Assembly: GCA_035493475.1 (NCBI GenBank)
Contig: DATJIF010000155.1
Location: forward strand, 1 to 64,000
Reading direction: 5' to 3'
From: Actinospica sp035493475
GTDB taxonomy: Bacteria > Actinomycetota > Actinomycetes > Streptomycetales > Catenulisporaceae
DNA: 64,000 bases
The notes beneath the pieces are model-generated. The model did not search any database. It had not been told where the DNA came from and worked only from the letters and a program-made list of their open reading frames with translations. Positions within the stretch are counted from its first letter, which is position 1. Each line of letters starts with the position of its first letter. Shown here piece after piece: positions 8,611 to 16,548 of the stretch. The position numbers and the translations under genes were made by a program.

Positions 8611-9951
8611 ATGTTCACGAACAGCCCCCTGACCGAGGCGGTCCTCGGCGGCGCCGACGCCGGCGAGCTGGCCACGGCCCCGCTGCCCGAGACGTACCGC
8701 GCCGCGTTCCTGCGCCGCGAGGACCAGGAGATCTTCCGGGGCGAGAAGGACAAGGACGTGCGCCGCACGCTGCACCACGGCGAGGTCCCGATGCCCGAAC
8801 TCGCCCCCGACGAGGTGGTCGTGGCGATCATGGCGGCGGCGGTCAACTACAACACCGTCTGGTCCGCGACCTTCGAACCGCTGCCGTCGTTCCAGTTCCT
8901 GAAACACGTGGCCAAGGCCGGCGGCTGGGACGCCCGGCACGACCAGGACTTCCACGTCATCGGCTCGGACGCGTCCGGCGTCGTGGTGCGGGTCGGCGCG
9001 GCCGTGCGGCACTGGAATGTCGGCGACCGCGTCTGCATCACCCCGGGCGCCATCGACGAGCAGGAGCCCGCGGCCCAGCAGGACGGCCTGCTCGCGGACC
9101 GCACCCTCGCCTGGGGCTTCGAGACCAACTACGGCGCGTTCGGCGACTACGCGGTGGTCAAGGGGACGCAGCTGATCCGCAAGCCCCGGCACCTGAGCTG
9201 GGAAGAGGCCGCGTGCAACTCGCTCTGCCTCGGCACCGCGTACCGGATGCTGATCTCGCAGCACGGTGCCCGGATCAAGATGGGCGACGTCGTGCTGATC
9301 TGGGGCGCGACCGGCGGTCTCGGCGCGTACGCGGTCCAGCTCGTGCAGCGCGCGGGCGGCATTCCCGTCGCCGTGGTGGGCAGCGCGCGCAAGGCGGCCC
9401 TGCTGGAGAAGATGGGCGTGCGCCACATCATCAACCGTCAGGAGATCGGGTTCACCGACTGCGCCGACGAATCGAACGAGATGGAGCGCTGGCGTTCGCT
9501 CGGCGCCGCGATCCGCAAGCAGGTCGGCGAGGACCCGCACGTCGTGTTCGAGCACGTCGGCAAGGAGACCTTCGGCGCCTCCGTCTTCGTCGCCCGGCGC
9601 GGCGGCAGCGTCGTCACGTGCGGCTCCAGCACCGGATACGCGCACCAGTACGACAATCGCCACCTCTGGATGCGCGTCAAGCGGATCATCGGCAGCCACG
9701 GCGCGAACTACCAGGAGTCCGTCGAGGCCAACCGCCTGCTGGAACTCGGCCTGGTCGTCCCCACGCTGTCCCGCGTCTACCCGTTCGCCGAGGTCGGCGA
9801 GGCCACCCGCGCCGTCCAGCTCAACGAACACGAGGGCAAGGTCGGCGTGCTCTGCATGGCGCCCGAGGAGGGGCTCGGCATCGAGGATCCCTTGCTGCGC
9901 GAGCAGATCGGCGAGGACCGGCTGCGGCTGTTCCGCGACCACGTGGCGTAG
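8611..9951 (+). CDS. ccr: crotonyl-CoA carboxylase/reductase (CCR)
   Basis: 446 aa medium-chain dehydrogenase. It aligns along its length with CCRs, which reductively carboxylate 2-enoyl-CoA to alkylmalonyl-CoA using NADPH and CO2. The CO2-pocket residues known from Kitasatospora CCR are present: Asn81 (NYNTVW), Phe170-Glu171 (WGFETNYG) and the His of GSHGANY (His363). The Rossmann motif is GATGGLGAY (232-240). The position after the histidine is Gly364, where ethylmalonyl-type CCRs usually have Phe (GSHF); a small residue here is compatible with longer enoyl chains. It starts 41 bp after the esterase with GAGGAGAA upstream. It would make an alkylmalonyl extender for the synthase AT. Confidence 0.93.
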   Translation: MFTNSPLTEAVLGGADAGELATAPLPETYRAAFLRREDQEIFRGEKDKDVRRTLHHGEVPMPELAPDEVVVAIMAAAVNYNTVWSATFEPLPSFQFLKHVAKAGGWDARHDQDFHVIGSDASGVVVRVGAAVRHWNVGDRVCITPGAIDEQEPAAQQDGLLADRTLAWGFETNYGAFGDYAVVKGTQLIRKPRHLSWEEAACNSLCLGTAYRMLISQHGARIKMGDVVLIWGATGGLGAYAVQLVQRAGGIPVAVVGSARKAALLEKMGVRHIINRQEIGFTDCADESNEMERWRSLGAAIRKQVGEDPHVVFEHVGKETFGASVFVARRGGSVVTCGSSTGYAHQYDNRHLWMRVKRIIGSHGANYQESVEANRLLELGLVVPTLSRVYPFAEVGEATRAVQLNEHEGKVGVLCMAPEEGLGIEDPLLREQIGEDRLRLFRDHVA

Positions 9952-9988
9952 CTGAAACGGATGTGCGCCAAGCCGCCTGATCCCTCTA

Positions 9989-10000
9989 TGGTCTAAACCA
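9989..10000. promoter_or_regulatory. DasR-like (dre) operator, GntR/HutC type
   Basis: TGGTCTAAACCA differs at one base from the core of the DasR-responsive element TGGTCTAGACCA. A further half-like AGACCA follows at 10002-10007, giving an extended imperfect palindrome (9981-10013). It ends about 20 bp before the MFS start, where a repressor would block transcription or initiation. DasR is the GlcNAc-responsive regulator of streptomycetes; other GntR/HutC members bind similar sites. Confidence 0.5.
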
Positions 10001-10021
10001 CAGACCAGAGGGAGGGGCAGC

Positions 10022-11287
10022 ATGACGCCGGTGGGCATCGAGGTCGTCGACGAGGAGCCGCCCGCCCCGCATCACCCGATCGTCGTCCGGGAGCCGGTGG
10101 GGCTGCTCGGGCGGATGAGCGGGGCGCTGCGGCGGCGGGCGTTCCGCTGGTGGTTCGCCGGACAGGTGACGTCGTCCTCGGGGACGATGACGCAGGCCGT
10201 GGCGCTGTCCTGGACCGTGCTGCAGGTGACGCACAGCGCGGTCTGGCTGAGCGCGGTGACGGCCTGTTCGTTCGGTCCTTCGCTGCTGCTCGGGCCGTGG
10301 GCCGGTGCGCTGGTGGACCGGGCCGACCGGCGGCGGTTGCTGATCGGTACGCAGGTCCTGATGATGGCGATCGCGGGCGCCCTGTTCGTGCTCGCGCTCA
10401 TCGGCGAGATGCGGCTGCCGTTCATCCTGACGCTCTCGCTGCTGTCCGGGGCGGTCGCGTCGGTGGATTCGCCCGCGCGGCAGGTCTACGTCGTGGACCT
10501 CGTCGGCCGCAACGCCGTCGCGAGTGCGGTCGGGCTGTGGGAAGTCGCGCTGAACGCCTCGCGCGTGGTCGGTCCCGGCCTCGGTGGTCTGCTGCTGGCC
10601 ACGTCGGGTGCCGCCGCGTGCTTCGGAGTCAATACGCTGACGTACCTGGCGCCGCTGCTCGTCCTCATCCGGATGCGGCCGACAGGGCACACGCCGGTCG
10701 CGCGGGGGGCGCAGAAGGGCGCGGCACGCGAGGGCCTGCGCTACGCGCTCCGTACGCCGCTGTATCGGGCGCTGCTCCCGATGTCGGCGGCCAGCGGGCT
10801 CATCTTCAGCATGGGCGTCGCGCTGCCGCCGCTGGTCAGCAGTGCGCTGCACCTCGGCGGCGGCGGATACGGCGCGATGATGGCGTGCTTCGGCGTCGGC
10901 GGACTACCCGGTGCGTTGCTCGCGGCCGCGGCGCCGGAACCGACCGGGCGTCGGGTCCGCGTACTGGCGCTTTTCACAGCCGCCTCGGTGCTGATGGTCG
11001 CGTGGGCGCCGGTCGCGGTCGTCGCGATGGCCGGGATGGTGCTCGTCGGCATGAGCTCGATCTGGTTCATAGCCCTGGCGAACACGCTCGCCCAACTGCG
11101 CTGCGACCCCGACTTCCGGGGCCGGGTCATGAGCCTGTGGGGCATGGCGATGACCGGGACGCTGCCGGTCACCGGCTTCCTCGTCGGCGCCGTGATCGAC
11201 GGAGCCGGGGCCCGGGTCGGCTTCTCGATCTCCGGAATCTGCGTGGCGGCAGCCGCAATCGCGGGCTGGCGGGCGCTGCGCGACTGA
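10022..11287 (+). CDS. MFS exporter, EntS/MFS_3-like
   Basis: 421 aa with about 12 predicted hydrophobic segments beginning near residue 40. The sequence RRRAFRWWFAGQVTSSSGTMTQ and the loop GALVDRADRRRLL (MFS motif A, about 98-110) are typical of the enterobactin-exporter-like MFS_3 family. A strong GGAGGGG ribosome site lies 7 nt before the ATG. It starts 70 bp after the CCR gene, but an operator-like palindrome sits in between, so it may have its own promoter. It may export a product of the upstream lipid locus or be an unrelated efflux pump. Confidence 0.85.
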   Translation: MTPVGIEVVDEEPPAPHHPIVVREPVGLLGRMSGALRRRAFRWWFAGQVTSSSGTMTQAVALSWTVLQVTHSAVWLSAVTACSFGPSLLLGPWAGALVDRADRRRLLIGTQVLMMAIAGALFVLALIGEMRLPFILTLSLLSGAVASVDSPARQVYVVDLVGRNAVASAVGLWEVALNASRVVGPGLGGLLLATSGAAACFGVNTLTYLAPLLVLIRMRPTGHTPVARGAQKGAAREGLRYALRTPLYRALLPMSAASGLIFSMGVALPPLVSSALHLGGGGYGAMMACFGVGGLPGALLAAAAPEPTGRRVRVLALFTAASVLMVAWAPVAVVAMAGMVLVGMSSIWFIALANTLAQLRCDPDFRGRVMSLWGMAMTGTLPVTGFLVGAVIDGAGARVGFSISGICVAAAAIAGWRALRD

Positions 11288-11389
11288 ATCCGCTCCCACC
11301 ACCACGCAACTGCGCACCTATGGCACCGCGCGGCACGCCCCTAAGGTGACATCACGTCAACGCCGCAAGTGTGGGCCGGTGTTGGCGGA

Positions 11390-11416
11390 CCTCCCCGCTT
11401 TCGCGGGCCGGGGAGG
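11390..11416. terminator. hairpin between convergent genes
   Basis: CCTCCCCG (11390-11397) pairs with CGGGGAGG (11409-11416) around an 11-nt loop, with no U-tract, as is common in streptomycetes. It lies 103 bp after the MFS stop. The rest of 11288-11558 has no convincing gene; it contains the motif CTTTCGCGGGCC twice (about 11398 and 11433). Confidence 0.55.
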
Positions 11417-11558
11417 GGACCGAGTTCGCGGGGCTTTCGCGGGCCCGATGGCGCCAGCTCGGTCCGACCCTTGTGGGGGAACCGGAGGAAAGGTGGGGGT
11501 CCGGAGTTCGAGGGTGCTGGTGGGGAGTGCTCTCGTGCTCCGGCGCACCGAACCTCGG

Positions 11559-12461
11559 CTATCCGGACCCCGCCTGGCCGGCCCTCGCCATCGCGTTGAT
11601 CGACTCGGCGAGGCTCAGCCCGTCCTCGCGTCCCTTCGGCTCCATGCTCCCGGAGATCAGCGCCAGCGCCGCCGTGCCGAGCAGGCCGCGTCTGTCGGCC
11701 ACGTCCAGCACGCGCGTTTCCGGGCCCTCGGCCATCGCCCGCAACGCACAGCCCTCGACGAGCGCCGTGAGGATGTCGGCCATCTCGCCGAGGCTGATCC
11801 CCTCGCGCAGCTGCAGGCCGCGCGCGGTCATCATCCGCGTGTAGATGCCGCCCCAGATCGCCTGGCCCCGCTCGTACTTCGCCGCGAGTACGGCCCGGAC
11901 GGCCGGATCGTCCTGCGCGCCGATGGACGCCGCGAGCTGGATCCGGAACGTGACCATCGCGAGCAGGTGGGCGGTCGCGTTGAACGCCACCTCCTCGATG
12001 GCCGCGGAGAAGTCGTCCGCCTCGGCCAGCTGCTCGGCCGCTCCGTCCCACAGCGTCGTGTACGAGGCCGGGTAGTAGCCCGTCCACAGCACGAATCCGA
12101 GCAGGTCCGCGATGAAGTCGGCCTGAGTGCGCCAACTGGTGCGCAGGGTCGAGACGCTGCCCCGGCGCGGGAACGGATCGGGGTTGCCCTCGACCTCGGC
12201 CGCGACCGCGCGCTGCGTGAGGAATCCGAAGAACGACCGCTCGACCACCGCCGCGTCGGGCGGGTCCTGGGACTCCGGCCGCGGGCCCAGGCGCCGCTCG
12301 ACCAGGCGCAGCGCGGCGGCCAGGTAAGCCGCCGTGACCGGATCGTTCGCCAGCTGGTGGCGTCCGCGCTCGGTGCGTCTGTTGAGGCGGCGGAGCACTG
12401 GCGAAAAATCTTCGTTGAATGGGTAAGGAAGCCGGGATTTCAAGTCCCCATCGACTGCCAT
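11559..12461 (-). CDS. conserved hypothetical, TetR C-terminal-like helical protein
   Basis: 300 aa from the ATG chosen at 12461; an upstream in-frame start at 12578 would add 39 residues that overlap the neighbouring gene's end and look non-coding. The protein is mostly helical. The stretch about 225-300 (EGISLGEMADILTALVEGCALRAMAEGPE) resembles the ligand-binding half of TetR regulators. A helix-turn-helix is not obvious at the N-terminus (about 20-60), so the DNA-binding role is uncertain. It is convergent with the MFS gene and lies downstream of the small zinc-ribbon gene on the same strand. Confidence 0.7.
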   Translation of the reverse strand: MAVDGDLKSRLPYPFNEDFSPVLRRLNRRTERGRHQLANDPVTAAYLAAALRLVERRLGPRPESQDPPDAAVVERSFFGFLTQRAVAAEVEGNPDPFPRRGSVSTLRTSWRTQADFIADLLGFVLWTGYYPASYTTLWDGAAEQLAEADDFSAAIEEVAFNATAHLLAMVTFRIQLAASIGAQDDPAVRAVLAAKYERGQAIWGGIYTRMMTARGLQLREGISLGEMADILTALVEGCALRAMAEGPETRVLDVADRRGLLGTAALALISGSMEPKGREDGLSLAESINAMARAGQAGSG

Positions 12462-12517
12462 GCCGTCATTCTGACAGATCACCGCGCGGGGGCCGTCGGC
12501 GGCGCGGGGATCCGTCG

Positions 12518-12799
12518 TCAGTGGACTGAGTGCTTCTTCCGGTAGTGCATGTCCGCCATCTCGTGGCAGAGCACGCATTCGGGCGCCGACTCAGGGGCCT
12601 GTATCTCCCCGGCGTGCACGGGCTTGCCGCAGATGCACTGCGCGTCGTGCGGCGCCACCGGCTGGTCCGCGAACGCCGGATAGCACAGGTAGCAGATGAT
12701 GTGCCGGAAGTTGTCCGAGATCGCCTCGACCTCCTCCTCGCGGCGCAGCTCGGCCTCGGCCTCTTCGTCCAGGATGGTGCCGGAGTCCGGGATGGTCAT
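12518..12799 (-). CDS. small zinc-ribbon-like protein
   Basis: 93 aa, acidic N-terminal helix (DEEAEAELRREEEVEAIS), then cysteine pairs: CYLC near 36-39, CIC near 55-57 and CVLCHEMADMHYRKKH near 76-91. Four to five Cys plus nearby His could bind one or two zinc ions. No enzyme motif is present. It is 56 bp upstream of the TetR-like gene on the same strand, so the two may be cotranscribed. Function unknown. Confidence 0.75.
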   Translation of the reverse strand: MTIPDSGTILDEEAEAELRREEEVEAISDNFRHIICYLCYPAFADQPVAPHDAQCICGKPVHAGEIQAPESAPECVLCHEMADMHYRKKHSVH

Positions 12800-12921
12800 G
12801 ATTCTCAGCCTAGGTCGGTTGCTCGAAAGTCGCCCGTGCGACGCTCTGAACTGCGACGATGGGAACCGGTAGTCATGCTCACCAATCCCGGGTCACCGCT
12901 ATCCGGCCGGCCAAACCTCGC

Positions 12922-14262
12922 TCAGCGGGCGAGCACCGGACCCTCGGCGAGGGTGAGGGTGGCGGTCGTGGTGTTCGGTACGGCCACCGCGTCGGAGCCG
13001 GTGAACTGGGCCTTCCAGGTCGCGGGCATCGCGGCGCCGTGGTTGTGGACGAGGTTTCCGGTGTACGCGCCGCCGCCGCGCTCGGCGAATTCGGCGGCGG
13101 TGAATCCGGCGAAGCGGGCGAAGTCCACGGCGGCGGTGTTGCCGTCGAGGTCGTAGGTGTTGCCGACGATCTGCGCGGCCGGGTCGCGGCGGGTGTGCGC
13201 GAGTCCGGCGCCGAAGCTGATGGCCGACTCGTTGGCCTGGCCGCGGAAGTAGTTGCCGATCGCCTGCAGGCCGCGGCTGCCGCACCCGATGTGCACGTCG
13301 CCGCACACGTCGAGGTAGCAGCTCTCGACCCGCAGCGTCCAGGCGTTGCCGGTCGGACCGTAGTCGATGTGCCGCTTGCCGGGCTCCGAGGAGAAGTGCG
13401 TCTCCAGCACGGCCCAGCCGCCGGCCCCGGCGAAGTCGCGGCCGAGGACGACGCCGTATCCGTGCCCGTTGACCTGGCAGCAGACCGCGCGGCCGTCCGT
13501 GCTGCCGCCCCCCGGGTACTCGGCGGACAGGCCGTCGGCGAGCAGGAAGGTGCCCGCGCCGTAGGAGTTGCAGAACAGCACCCTGCCGTTGACGGAGAAC
13601 GCGCCGGTGCCGGAGGAGCGGAAGGCGACGAAGCCGCCCGTGCCGTCGCCGCCCCCGGGGTATCCGGGGAAGCCGAAGGCGCCGCAGTACAGGTCGCGGC
13701 ATTCGACGAAGGTCACGTCCGAGGTGTCGACGACGCTGACGGCCCAGAACGTCGGCAGCGTCTTGCCGTCGGCGGTGGTGCCGCGGAAGCCGATCCCCTC
13801 GACGGTCAGGCCGTGCGGATTGCCGGTCGCGACGGATCCGGCGCCGCTGGTGCCGATCGTGAGCAGATTGGTGGTCGTGGCGTCGATCGGGGCGAGGACG
13901 GAGCCGGTGAGCGAGACGGTGTGTGGACCGTACGCGGCGAACAGGGCGCTCTCCCCGGTGAGGTGGCCGACCCCGCCGGACACGCTGAGCCCGGAGGTGC
14001 GGTAGCAGCCGCCGATGGCCGGGGGGAAGTAGACCGCTGATCCGGGCACGTTGCTCGCGGCGTCGAGCGCGGCCTGGATCGCCGCGGTGTCGTCGGTCGT
14101 GCCGTCGCCGGTCGCGCCGTAGCTCGCGATGTCGAAGACCGCGGTGGCGGACGCGGCGTGGGCGGCGGAGTCGGCGGCGTACGTGGCGAGCGTTGCGGAG
14201 CCGCCGAGGACGCCGGCGCGCAGGGCCGCGCGGCGCGTGAACGTTAACATTCGAGTTCTCAT
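12922..14262 (-). CDS. Tat-secreted pectate-lyase-3/GH55-like beta-helix protein
   Basis: 446 aa. The N-terminus TRRAALRAGVLGGSATLATYAADSAAHA is a twin-arginine signal with an AxA cleavage site near residue 36. It is followed by FDIASYGATGDGTTDDTAAIQAALDAA, the hallmark start of the pectate_lyase_3 right-handed beta-helix fold, and then Gly/Asn-rich repeats to the C-terminus. Proteins of this fold cleave or bind polysaccharides; catalytic residues cannot be assigned here. Its ATG overlaps the stop of the upstream lipoprotein gene by 4 nt, so the two are translated together and may act on the same glycan at the surface. Confidence 0.85.
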   Translation of the reverse strand: MRTRMLTFTRRAALRAGVLGGSATLATYAADSAAHAASATAVFDIASYGATGDGTTDDTAAIQAALDAASNVPGSAVYFPPAIGGCYRTSGLSVSGGVGHLTGESALFAAYGPHTVSLTGSVLAPIDATTTNLLTIGTSGAGSVATGNPHGLTVEGIGFRGTTADGKTLPTFWAVSVVDTSDVTFVECRDLYCGAFGFPGYPGGGDGTGGFVAFRSSGTGAFSVNGRVLFCNSYGAGTFLLADGLSAEYPGGGSTDGRAVCCQVNGHGYGVVLGRDFAGAGGWAVLETHFSSEPGKRHIDYGPTGNAWTLRVESCYLDVCGDVHIGCGSRGLQAIGNYFRGQANESAISFGAGLAHTRRDPAAQIVGNTYDLDGNTAAVDFARFAGFTAAEFAERGGGAYTGNLVHNHGAAMPATWKAQFTGSDAVAVPNTTTATLTLAEGPVLAR

Positions 14263-15158
14263 CCTTCTCGTTGGTCGAGGAGCTGTTTCAGCCAGGGCAC
14301 CGCCACCTGCGGCTCGGCGGTTCCGCAGGTGGGGCAGGCGCTTCCGGAGGCCGGGATGTTGAGCCAGTAGCCGTCGACGACGCCGCGCACGGAGTTCGCG
14401 TCCGCCGCGAGGGTCGCCGCGCTGATCGTGCGGCCCGAGGGGTTCGTGCTGAGTCCGGCCAGCACCCTGACGGCAGGGTTCGCGGTCCGCGCCTGCTCGG
14501 CCGCGGCGGTGACGAACGACGCGTACTGCGCGCTGCCCTCGAGGCCCTGCGCCTGGATGTCGACGATGTCCGCGTTCGCCGCCGCCTCGCCGATCACGTC
14601 GAGGCCGAGGAAGCGCTGCGCGACGGTGCCGGAACCGCCGGGGTCGAGCGCGCGCACGAGGTCGAGCGCGGGCGCGGCGATGAACACGACGCCGCGCTCT
14701 CGGGCCAACCGATATCCTTCGGCCTCGAATTTACCCGGATCCGACTGCTGCGCCTTCGGGGTGAGCGACCAGTCCTCGATGTCGTAGAGAACCGCGGCCG
14801 CGTTCCGGGAAAAGCCCGCCGGGCGCAGATCGGTGAGCGTCACCGACCGCCGGCTCGTCCAAGCACTGATATTCGCCGATTCCCCGGTCGTCGCGGAGCC
14901 GCCCACAATATACGTGGCCGTGTTATTGAAGAGATCTGATAGTTCGCCGTCGGACATCCCGGCGTTACGCAGGTCTGTCAGCGCGTTTCGGCTGATCACC
15001 CACGTGAGCCGGGTCGCCGGGGCGGTCGGCGCCGTGCTCGGCGGCGGGGCGGGGGAGCCTGCGGAGCAGCCCGCGGCGAGCAGCAGCAGGCCGCAGCCGA
15101 GCAGTGTCACCGGGCGCCACATCCGGCCCGGGTGCATCGTTACGCGCAGGAAACCCAT
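14259..15158 (-). CDS. lipoprotein with probable TIM-barrel domain
   Basis: 299 aa. A hydrophobic N-terminus ends in the lipobox LLLAAGC (Cys about 31), followed by a Pro/Ser/Thr linker. The mature part contains LYDIEDWSLTP and DIVDIQAQGLEG, and periodic beta-alpha units suggestive of a glycoside-hydrolase-like barrel; the family is not recognised. It is the first gene of a two-gene unit with the beta-helix protein (4-nt overlap) and is divergent from the LuxR-type regulator across 287 bp (15159-15445), where I see no clear promoter or operator. Confidence 0.8.
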   Translation of the reverse strand: MGFLRVTMHPGRMWRPVTLLGCGLLLLAAGCSAGSPAPPPSTAPTAPATRLTWVISRNALTDLRNAGMSDGELSDLFNNTATYIVGGSATTGESANISAWTSRRSVTLTDLRPAGFSRNAAAVLYDIEDWSLTPKAQQSDPGKFEAEGYRLARERGVVFIAAPALDLVRALDPGGSGTVAQRFLGLDVIGEAAANADIVDIQAQGLEGSAQYASFVTAAAEQARTANPAVRVLAGLSTNPSGRTISAATLAADANSVRGVVDGYWLNIPASGSACPTCGTAEPQVAVPWLKQLLDQREG

Positions 15159-15445
15159 CAGCCGCCTTTGATCGGAAAAATATCGGGTACCGAACTACCG
15201 GAGTCCGGTGGGAAAAAGAGGTAAAGGAAGATCCAGCTGTCGGTACAAACCTCGACGGCTCCCCGGGTTGCAGGCTAACATCGGCGCCGGATCACCCTGA
15301 AAGGAGTCTGAAGCGATTTCTCGGTGAGAACCGCTCCGCCACCACGCGGAGCGCATCGGGCCACCGCCCGGTACTCACGGACGCCTCGGGGGAGCCCAGG
15401 TCCGCGAACGGTGTCCTTTCGCCACCCACAGAAAGGTGCTGACGC

Positions 15446-16492
15446 GTGAGCACAGAGACCGTCGAGCCGCCGCACAGCGGCTTGGCGAACGCGTTGAGCA
15501 GATCCGAGGAGCTGGTCTACCTCGGACTGTGCCGCAAGGGCGCGCTGAGCGCCGAGGAACTGGCCAGGGCCGAGGGCATGGACCTGGACGCGGTGTTCCG
15601 GGCGCTGCTCGGCCTGCGTATCAAGGGTCTGGTGCGCGGTCCCGGCCTGGAGGGCGCGGCCGCCTGGTCCGCGCTCGCCCCCGACCTGGCCCTGGAGAGC
15701 GTGCTCGCCCGGCGCGAGCGCACCGAGCGCGACTCGCGGGACGTGCTGACCCGGCTGCTGGACGGCTACCTGCGCGAGCGCGGGCTGCGCGACCCGACCG
15801 CCGCCGGGCTGGTCGAGGTGGTCACCGGCAAGGAGGCCATCGGAGAGGTCTGGGACACCATGCAGTCCGGGGCGCGCACCTCGGTCGACGTGTTCGACAA
15901 GCCGCCCTTCGTGCAGGGCGACGACGAGGATCCGATCCCGGAACTGGAGATGCTCGCGCGCGGGGTCCGGGCGCGCGGGGTCTACGAGCGGGCCTCGCTG
16001 CTCGATCCGGCCAAGCTCGCCGAGGTGCAGGAGATGATCGCGGCGGGCGAGGCGGCGGTGATGGTGCCCGAACTGCCGTTCAAGCTGGCCGTGGTGGACC
16101 GGCGCAGGGCGCTGCTGCCGCTGGGCACCGGCACCGAGCTCACGGCGGCGCTGATCGTGCGCCCGTCCCCGCTGCTCGACGCCCTGATCGAGGTGTTCGA
16201 GGCGCAGTGGACCCGCGGCATGCCGGTGCCCCGGTCGGCCCGGTCGGCCGGTCTGCCCGAGGCGCCGGAGAACCGCCGCGAATCCCCGGCCGCCTCGGCC
16301 GGCGAGGCGCGCACCGGCCTGGAGGGGCTGCTCACGATGCTCTCCGCCGGGATGACCGACGAGGCGATCGCCCGGCAGCTCGGCGTCTCGGCGCGCACCG
16401 TGCAGCGGCGCATCAGCGACCTGATGGAGTCGCTCGGCTCGCGCAACCGCTTCCAGGCGGGCGTGCAGGCCGTGCGGCACGGGCTGCTCTGA
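15446..16492 (+). CDS. LuxR-type regulator with TrmB-like N-terminal domain
   Basis: 348 aa, GTG start. The N-terminal part (about 18-70) is a winged-helix reminiscent of TrmB (ELVYLGLCRKGALSAEELARAEG). The middle part resembles the phospholipase-D-like effector domain of that family. The C-terminus (about 290-348) carries a LuxR/GerE helix-turn-helix, GMTDEAIARQLGVSARTVQRRISDLM. This domain combination is common in actinomycete regulators encoded next to secreted or secondary-metabolite genes. It is divergent from the lipoprotein/beta-helix pair and may control it. It is convergent with the ssu genes, with a shared terminator between. Confidence 0.88.
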   Translation: MSTETVEPPHSGLANALSRSEELVYLGLCRKGALSAEELARAEGMDLDAVFRALLGLRIKGLVRGPGLEGAAAWSALAPDLALESVLARRERTERDSRDVLTRLLDGYLRERGLRDPTAAGLVEVVTGKEAIGEVWDTMQSGARTSVDVFDKPPFVQGDDEDPIPELEMLARGVRARGVYERASLLDPAKLAEVQEMIAAGEAAVMVPELPFKLAVVDRRRALLPLGTGTELTAALIVRPSPLLDALIEVFEAQWTRGMPVPRSARSAGLPEAPENRRESPAASAGEARTGLEGLLTMLSAGMTDEAIARQLGVSARTVQRRISDLMESLGSRNRFQAGVQAVRHGLL

Positions 16493-16500
16493 GTAAGGGC

Positions 16501-16548
16501 GCTGCGGCATCGGCTCAGGCACGTCCCAGGCCGCGCCGATGCCGCAGC
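16501..16548. terminator. bidirectional terminator overlapping ssuC end
   Basis: GCTGCGGCATCGGC (16501-16514) pairs perfectly with 16535-16548, a 14-bp stem with a 20-nt loop. It sits between the LuxR-type gene and the end of the sulfur operon and overlaps the last codons of the permease gene, so it can serve both directions. Confidence 0.7.
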
